This document shows, piece by piece, positions 59,414 to 64,000 of a stretch of 64,000 nt of DNA. The DNA is from an uncultured Prochlorococcus sp. Lineage in GTDB: Bacteria; Cyanobacteriota; Cyanobacteriia; PCC-6307; Cyanobiaceae. Numbering within the stretch: position 1 is the first letter of the stretch; the number at the start of each line of letters is the position of its first letter. A program made the position numbers and the translations under genes. Under the pieces are notes generated by a model. That model had not been told where the DNA came from and did not search any database. It worked only from the letters and a program-made list of their open reading frames with translations. The stretch covers positions 1 to 64,000 of the forward strand of contig CACGHD010000004.1 in the NCBI GenBank assembly GCA_902572825.1, read 5' to 3'.

Positions 59414-60259
59414 TTGTTAATAGCAACTTGGAATGTTAACTCAATAAGAATCAGACTTTCACAAATAATAGATTGGATTAATCAAGTAAATCCAGATATT
59501 CTATGTTTGCAAGAGACAAAAGTGATGGATGATAATTTCCCTGTTGAACCTTTTGAACAACTAGGTTATTCATTAGAGGTCTATGGACAAAAATCATACA
59601 ATGGTGTGGCTATTATTTCAAAAATAAAGCCAGAAAATGTCAAAAAAGGATTCAACGATTGTAATGAATCTAATCAAAATTCCGAAATTTTCCTAGATCA
59701 AAAAAGATTAATTTCTGCTGATATTAATGGGATAAAAATCATAAATGTCTATGTACCAAACGGATCCTCTCTAGAATCTAATAAGTTCGAATACAAAATT
59801 AATTGGTTAAATTGTTTATCTTCATTTTTGGATGAGCAAGAAAAAAAAGGAGAATTAATTTGTCTAATGGGTGATTTTAATATTGCTCCATCTAACTTGG
59901 ATATTCATAATCCAAAGAAATATGAAGGAGGAATAATGGCATCTGAGATAGAGAGAAATGCACTAAATAATGTTTTGAAAAAAAGATTTATAGATTCATT
60001 CAGGATTTTTGAACAAAATGCAGGCCATTGGAGTTGGTGGGATTACCGTAATAACGCATTTGAATTAAATAAAGGTTGGAGAATAGACCATATATATATC
60101 AGCAAAGAACTGAAATCAAAACTTAAAAGTTGTGTCATAGACTGCTCACCAAGAGGTAATTTACGCCCAAGTGATCATGCCCCAGTAATGATAGAACTTA
60201 ACTTAAACGATATAAATGAAGATTTTTTTGAGGATGAGGATAATTTCTTCGAAATATAA
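59414..60259 (+). CDS. xthA: Exodeoxyribonuclease III
   Basis: Xth is an AP endonuclease and 3'-exonuclease for base-excision repair. The 281-residue protein has the family blocks LIATWNVNSIRIRLSQIIDW, DILCLQETKVMDDNFPVEPF (metal-binding Glu), YNGVAIISK, IINVYVPNGSS, LICLMGDFNIAPSNLDIHNP (Asp-Asn), WSWWDYRNNAFELNKGWRID and PSDHAPVMIEL (catalytic His). The start is TTG 59414, which places the first strand correctly. It ends with an acidic tail FFEDEDNFFEI. Confidence 0.95.
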   Translation: MLIATWNVNSIRIRLSQIIDWINQVNPDILCLQETKVMDDNFPVEPFEQLGYSLEVYGQKSYNGVAIISKIKPENVKKGFNDCNESNQNSEIFLDQKRLISADINGIKIINVYVPNGSSLESNKFEYKINWLNCLSSFLDEQEKKGELICLMGDFNIAPSNLDIHNPKKYEGGIMASEIERNALNNVLKKRFIDSFRIFEQNAGHWSWWDYRNNAFELNKGWRIDHIYISKELKSKLKSCVIDCSPRGNLRPSDHAPVMIELNLNDINEDFFEDEDNFFEI

Positions 60260-60287
60260 AAAATAAATTTAATCTCTTATTGAATGT

Positions 60288-60386
60288 ATGGAAACGCTTA
60301 TTAATAAAGAGTTATCTAAAATTGAAGATATCTTTATAGAGGTTTCTTTTAAAATTAATAATTTACAATCCAAACTATCGCAATAA
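60288..60386 (+). CDS. Possible very small protein after the exonuclease gene
   Basis: A 32-codon frame, METLINKELSKIEDIFIEVS followed by FKINNLQSKLSQ, in the 228-base gap before hemL. It would be a single amphipathic helix. The position 28 bases after xthA and the clean helical pattern are suggestive, but a frame this short in AT-rich DNA may be chance. No strong ribosome binding site is seen. Confidence 0.35.
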   Translation: METLINKELSKIEDIFIEVSFKINNLQSKLSQ

Positions 60387-60487
60387 AAATATCATAATGT
60401 AGAATTTCAATCTGATTGACAAAATTTTTACTTATTTCTAATTTAGAACATGACAAGATTTTTCTCAAAACATCATTTAGCTAAATC

Positions 60488-61789
60488 GTGACTGACATAT
60501 TAAATTGCACCAAATCAGAAGAAATTTTCTCTGCTGCCCAACAACTTATGCCTGGAGGAGTAAGCTCTCCAGTAAGAGCCTTTAAGTCTGTAGGAGGCCA
60601 GCCAATTGTTTTTGATAGAGTCAAAGGGCCCTTCGCTTGGGATATTGATGGAAATAGATATATTGACTATATAGGTAGTTGGGGGCCTGCTATATGTGGA
60701 CATGCTCACCCTGAAGTTATAACAGCATTACAGGAAGCACTTGAGAAAGGCACAAGCTTTGGTGCTCCATGCATTCTAGAGAACAAACTTGCTGAAATGG
60801 TCATAGATGCAGTACCTTCCGTAGAGATGGTTAGATTTGTTAATAGTGGAACTGAAGCATGCATGGCAGTTTTGAGACTTATGCGAGCATTTACTGGAAG
60901 AGATAAAGTTATTAAATTTGATGGTTGCTATCACGGTCATGCAGATATGTTTTTAGTGAAGGCAGGATCAGGTGTGGCCACTCTAGGTTTACCAGATTCT
61001 CCAGGTGTTCCACGGACGACAACTGCCAACACACTTACTGCTCCCTACAATGACCTTGAAGCAGTAAAAAAATTATTTTCTGAAAATCCTGATGCCATTT
61101 CGGGGGTTATCCTTGAGCCTATAGTTGGTAATGCTGGATTTATTACTCCTGAACCTGGATTCTTAGAAGGATTAAGAGAATTAACAACTGAGAATGGATC
61201 CTTATTAGTTTTTGACGAAGTAATGACTGGATTCAGAATAAGTTATGGAGGCGCACAAGAAAAATTTGGTGTAACGCCTGATTTAACCACCCTCGGGAAA
61301 GTAATTGGTGGAGGCCTACCTGTTGGAGCATACGGAGGAAAAAAAGAAATAATGTCGATGGTAGCTCCTGCAGGACCGGTTTACCAAGCAGGTACTTTGA
61401 GCGGTAATCCACTCGCAATGACTGCTGGAATAAAAACTCTTGAATTACTCAAACAAGAGGGTACATACGATAAACTTGATTCAATAACTTCTAGATTAAT
61501 TGAAGGAATAATTCAATCTGCAGAAAATAACGGTATAGCTATTAATGGTGGAAGTGTAAGTGCTATGTTTGGTTTTTTCTTATGTGATGGGCCAGTTAGA
61601 AACTTTAATGAAGCCAAAACAAATGATGCCGAACTTTTTGGTAAGTTGCATAGAGAAATGCTCCGAAGAGGAATTTACTTAGCTCCAAGTCCTTTCGAAG
61701 CCGGCTTCACATCACTAGCTCACAGCGAAGAAGAAATTGATAAAACTATCGAGGCTTTTGACGAATCTTTCAGTGAGATAAAAAAATAA
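60488..61789 (+). CDS. hemL: Glutamate-1-semialdehyde 2,1-aminomutase
   Basis: HemL makes 5-aminolevulinate, the first committed tetrapyrrole precursor, from glutamate-1-semialdehyde using PLP. The 433-residue protein has [84 protein letters not shown] and the PLP-lysine region [20 protein letters not shown]. The start is a GTG at 60488. The gene ends in a hairpin shared with the convergent band-7 gene. hemC and hemH are in the same window. Confidence 0.97.
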   Translation: MTDILNCTKSEEIFSAAQQLMPGGVSSPVRAFKSVGGQPIVFDRVKGPFAWDIDGNRYIDYIGSWGPAICGHAHPEVITALQEALEKGTSFGAPCILENKLAEMVIDAVPSVEMVRFVNSGTEACMAVLRLMRAFTGRDKVIKFDGCYHGHADMFLVKAGSGVATLGLPDSPGVPRTTTANTLTAPYNDLEAVKKLFSENPDAISGVILEPIVGNAGFITPEPGFLEGLRELTTENGSLLVFDEVMTGFRISYGGAQEKFGVTPDLTTLGKVIGGGLPVGAYGGKKEIMSMVAPAGPVYQAGTLSGNPLAMTAGIKTLELLKQEGTYDKLDSITSRLIEGIIQSAENNGIAINGGSVSAMFGFFLCDGPVRNFNEAKTNDAELFGKLHREMLRRGIYLAPSPFEAGFTSLAHSEEEIDKTIEAFDESFSEIKK

Positions 61790-61830
61790 TCATTTACTCA
61801 TATTTCTTAAAGAAAAATAAATAAATGATT
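61788..61830. terminator. Hairpin between convergent hemL and the band-7 gene
   Basis: AATCATTTA at 61788-61796 can pair with TAAATGATT at 61822-61830, with an inner TATTTCTT/AAGAAA stem closing the loop. Read on the minus strand (from the band-7 gene) it is followed by ATTTTTTTA, a proper T-run. On the plus strand there is no such run. It is therefore mainly a terminator for the band-7 gene. Confidence 0.5.
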
Positions 61831-61859
61831 AAACCTTATAAAAAATTATTATTAAATAA

Positions 61860-62663
61860 TTATCTCCTTCCACCAACTATTACTGGGGGACTACCTCCTT
61901 CTGAACCTGGTAGGCCAGGAACAACTTGTGTACTACCATCCCATTTGTCGAGAAATAATTTGAAAAGGACCTGATCGTCGAGACTTCTATTTAAAGTTTC
62001 ATACCTAAGAGCTTCTTGTTCAGCAATTTCAACTTCTGTCTTTGCTCTGAGTAATTGCTGACCGGCTATTTGCTTTTGTTCAATCGCAGCTCTATATTCT
62101 TCAGCAATCTCTAATCCAGTAAGATCTAAACTTTTAACATCTACATAATCGAAGGAGTTCAGTTCTTGTGCAACAGTATCACCTACTTTTTCAGAAATCA
62201 CTGCGAATTCAGTCGCAATTGTTTCTAGCTCATATTGAGAAAAGACTGATTTTAAAGCTTTTAGCAAAGATGGCTGAACAATTTTTTGATAGACATCGCT
62301 ATTTCTACTTGCAATTGTTGCAAATATTCTTCCGGCTTCGTTAGGTTTTACTGAATATTTAACAGTAGCTGTAGCCCTGATAACCTGAAGATCTTTAGTT
62401 AATGTTTCAAATTTTTCAGGTTGAACTTGGGTTTTTATATCGAATGGATAAACAGACTGAATGAATGGAAGTTTAAAGTTTAAACCAGCTCTCCTAGAGG
62501 GACCGCTTACTTTCCCAAGAGTTGTAACAACTGCAACTTGTCCAGAAGGAACAACAAAGAGAGATTGGGTGAGCAAGAGAAAGCCAGTAAAAGACAATAC
62601 AATCAATAACGTTGCCGTCCCACCAGGACCGGTTGGAGTAACATTTTTAAAAGATGTTGACAT
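61860..62663 (-). CDS. Prohibitin / band-7 family membrane protein
   Basis: A 267-residue protein with an N-terminal membrane anchor (about 18-38, LIVLSFTGFLLLTQSLFVVP) and a PHB/SPFH domain behind it: GQVAVVTTLGKVSGPSRRAG, LNFKLPFIQSVYPFDIKTQV, ATVKYSVKPNEAGRIFATIA, then a helical part with EEYRAAIEQKQIAGQQLLRA. Prohibitin-like proteins form large rings that scaffold membrane proteases such as FtsH; in cyanobacteria they are linked to photosystem II quality control. The role here is inferred. It ends with the Gly-Pro-rich PGLPGSEGGSPPVIVGGRR. Confidence 0.92.
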   Translation of the reverse strand: MSTSFKNVTPTGPGGTATLLIVLSFTGFLLLTQSLFVVPSGQVAVVTTLGKVSGPSRRAGLNFKLPFIQSVYPFDIKTQVQPEKFETLTKDLQVIRATATVKYSVKPNEAGRIFATIASRNSDVYQKIVQPSLLKALKSVFSQYELETIATEFAVISEKVGDTVAQELNSFDYVDVKSLDLTGLEIAEEYRAAIEQKQIAGQQLLRAKTEVEIAEQEALRYETLNRSLDDQVLFKLFLDKWDGSTQVVPGLPGSEGGSPPVIVGGRR

Positions 62664-62772
62664 TAATTTTTATCTTTTATTTAATCATATTTAAACAGAC
62701 TAATTAGTGCATTAATAAGCCATTTAATTAAAATATTTTTTTAATAATTGTAAATTTAAATATAGATATTAT

Positions 62773-62982
62773 TTAGTAAATATTTGATTTAAATTCTTGC
62801 AAAAGTTCTAAATAGAGTTCCTCATCTATCTCCCTAATATCATATTCAGAGGGTAGAACACCATGCTTATGCTCATGTACCGCCATCCAACAAAATTTTT
62901 CTATTTCTTTTTTTGAAAAACGAGGATATTCTTTTACTTTTTTAATCAATAATTTAATGAGAGATTGAGAATAATCTGCCAT
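62773..62982 (-). CDS. Small soluble protein of unknown function
   Basis: A 69-residue, charged protein: SQSLIKLLIKKVKEYPRFSK, CWMAVHEHKHGVLPSEYDIR, and an acidic helix IDEELYLELLQEFKSN. No signal peptide or membrane segment. The two His in HEHKHG could bind a metal, but I see no known motif. It lies 26 bases downstream of yajQ on the same strand, so they are probably co-transcribed. Confidence 0.68.
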   Translation of the reverse strand: MADYSQSLIKLLIKKVKEYPRFSKKEIEKFCWMAVHEHKHGVLPSEYDIREIDEELYLELLQEFKSNIY

Positions 62983-63008
62983 ATTTCAAAATAAACTTAC
63001 TAAAGATT

Positions 63009-63506
63009 TTATCTAAAGTTATTTGCTTTTAGAGGAATGTTCAAAGACTCTTCCAACTGACTAACAAGCTTAATTGCCAATTGAAGATCATTTTTGCTCT
63101 TACTAGCAACTCTGAGCGTTTCTCCATTAATGCTGACATTAATTTTTTTTATTTGGTCTCTAATATTTTTACTGATTTTTTTTGCAGTTTCTTGTTTAAT
63201 TCCTTGCTTTAATAAAATTGTCTGTTTTAGTTTATTACCACTTACTATCTCAATTTCACCGTAGTCGAATATTTTTAAAGATAAGTTTCTTTTTATTGCC
63301 TTTTGTCTAATTATGTCATTAACAGCATTTAGGGTTAGCTCACTATTGGTGATTATAAAAATATTTTCTTTATCTAATTCAACTGAAGTATCTGTACCCT
63401 TCAGATCGTATCGCTGAGAAATTTCTCTTTTTACTTGATCCAAAGTGTTAACTAATTCCTGTCTATCAAAATCAGAAACTACATCAAATGAAAAACTTTC
63501 TGCCAT
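63009..63506 (-). CDS. yajQ: YajQ-family nucleotide-binding protein
   Basis: A 165-residue protein of the YajQ (UPF0234) family, made of two RNP-like folds. The family start FSFDVVSDFDRQELVNTLDQ, ISQRYDLKGTDTSVELDKEN and the C-terminal VSQLEESLNIPLKANNFR are intact. Relatives bind nucleotides, some of them cyclic di-GMP. Function in cyanobacteria is unknown. It is followed by the 69-residue unknown gene on the same strand. The family assignment is firm. Confidence 0.94.
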   Translation of the reverse strand: MAESFSFDVVSDFDRQELVNTLDQVKREISQRYDLKGTDTSVELDKENIFIITNSELTLNAVNDIIRQKAIKRNLSLKIFDYGEIEIVSGNKLKQTILLKQGIKQETAKKISKNIRDQIKKINVSINGETLRVASKSKNDLQLAIKLVSQLEESLNIPLKANNFR

Positions 63507-63572
63507 AGTAAATTGTTAAACGCTAAATATTATTAGCATAAATCAACTTTTAATAAGGGGAAATGAATTTAT

Positions 63573-64000
63573 TTAATCAAAAAATAACAAACTAACCATT
63601 TTTCCCATTTCTTCCGCACATCTACAACTATTTAGCAAAGTTTCACTGTCGTGAAAAGCAAAACATATTAACTGGTCGCACCTAGTAATAATTTCTTGAT
63701 TACATAGACTACTTGCAAGCGGCAAAGGCAATTCATCATTTTCACTTTTTTCAACCAAATGCATAACCCTCTCAAGTTGATCCTTTATTTCGGGTACTTG
63801 TCTATCGAGGCTTTGTGGTAATAAAACAGTTAATAATGATGGATTAATATCTAAGACAGCTCGAATAACAGCTGCATTGACACCTTGAGATCCAGAAGTA
63901 AGGATATTGTGTCCTTCCTCTGCTAACGACCTTGCTATTAACTCAATTAAGTGGATATCTACAACCGGTACGTGTCTACTACCTAAAAAAGCAATACTTC
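63573..64000 (-). CDS. DprA-like Rossmann-fold protein (5' part beyond the window)
   Basis: An open frame that enters from beyond base 64000 and ends at 63573, so at least 141 C-terminal codons are visible; the first codon is outside. The visible part begins SIAFLGSRHVPVVDIHLIEL, then IARSLAEEGHNILTSGSQGV and NAAVIRAVL. The SGSQGVNAA loop matches the DprA/LOG-type nucleotide-binding Rossmann fold. The C-terminal part (DQLICFAFHDSETLLNSCRC) holds three Cys. DprA loads RecA on DNA taken up in transformation, but this short cyanobacterial type lacks firm function. The internal ATG at 63764 is not the start. Confidence 0.8.
   Translation of the reverse strand, partial: SIAFLGSRHVPVVDIHLIELIARSLAEEGHNILTSGSQGVNAAVIRAVLDINPSLLTVLLPQSLDRQVPEIKDQLERVMHLVEKSENDELPLPLASSLCNQEIITRCDQLICFAFHDSETLLNSCRCAEEMGKMVSLLFFD

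Noticed and set aside
63031..63045. GGAATGTTCAA inside yajQ as a further copy of the 14-base motif
   Set aside because: It lacks the first three bases, sits in coding sequence and encodes a normal family segment.

Overview
This window is a continuous stretch of chromosome from a marine picocyanobacterium. It is almost certainly a high-light-adapted Prochlorococcus: the DNA is strongly AT-rich by eye, genes are tightly packed, and alpha-carboxysome genes (a form IA RuBisCO large subunit next to CsoS1, with CsoS1D nearby) sit beside chlorophyll genes. The alkane genes, PsaM, Psb27 and a ferrochelatase with a light-harvesting-like tail all agree with that. I saw no rRNA, tRNA, CRISPR array, insertion sequence or prophage block.

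Layout. 1-2.6 kb: the 5' part of rbcL, csoS1, then rdgB and csoS1D. 2.7-8.2 kb: a small unknown gene, then both protochlorophyllide reductases, the light-independent chlN-chlB-chlL set and the light-dependent por. 8.2-13.1 kb: psaM (only 34 codons), a lipoate ligase-like gene, an M50 protease, trpF, folE and a short-chain dehydrogenase. 13.1-16.9 kb: accA, acyl-ACP reductase and aldehyde-deformylating oxygenase (alkane synthesis), and a creatininase-family gene. 17-20.3 kb: a second S1-type RNA-binding protein, a Tab2-like RNA-binding protein and a laccase-domain protein whose only sensible start codon is ATT. 20.3-28.9 kb: ilvB, hemH, a tyrosine-recombinase-like gene, a corrinoid adenosyltransferase, pyrH-frr, a geranylgeranyl-reductase-like gene and transaldolase. 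29-36.4 kb: an ftsL-like gene with ftsI, a CPBP protease, a double histidine-phosphatase, lepB, an ArsC/Spx-like gene, a degenerate pyrophosphatase and small unknown genes. 36.6-48 kb: proS, psb27, purA, a pfkB kinase, cutA, cobK, ssb, argB, a TPR-DUF3153 fusion and priA. 48.2-64 kb: the principal sigma factor, hemC, the intact pyrophosphatase, an M32 carboxypeptidase, a CobW GTPase with a histidine repeat, an iron-type ABC permease, larC, xth, hemL, a band-7 protein, yajQ and a DprA-like gene cut by the window edge.

The genes form a photosynthetic core. hemL, hemC and hemH make tetrapyrroles; chlLNB, por and the reductase-like gene lead to chlorophyll; PsaM and Psb27 serve the photosystems; RbcL, CsoS1 and CsoS1D build the carboxysome.

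No large undescribed system stands out. The best leads are local: a 14-bp motif found three times, only between genes (csoS1, rdgB and priA upstream regions), one copy inside a foldable hairpin; the ATT start; a pyrophosphatase paralogue that has lost active-site residues; a lone tyrosine recombinase; an ftsL candidate; and two very short unlisted ORFs.
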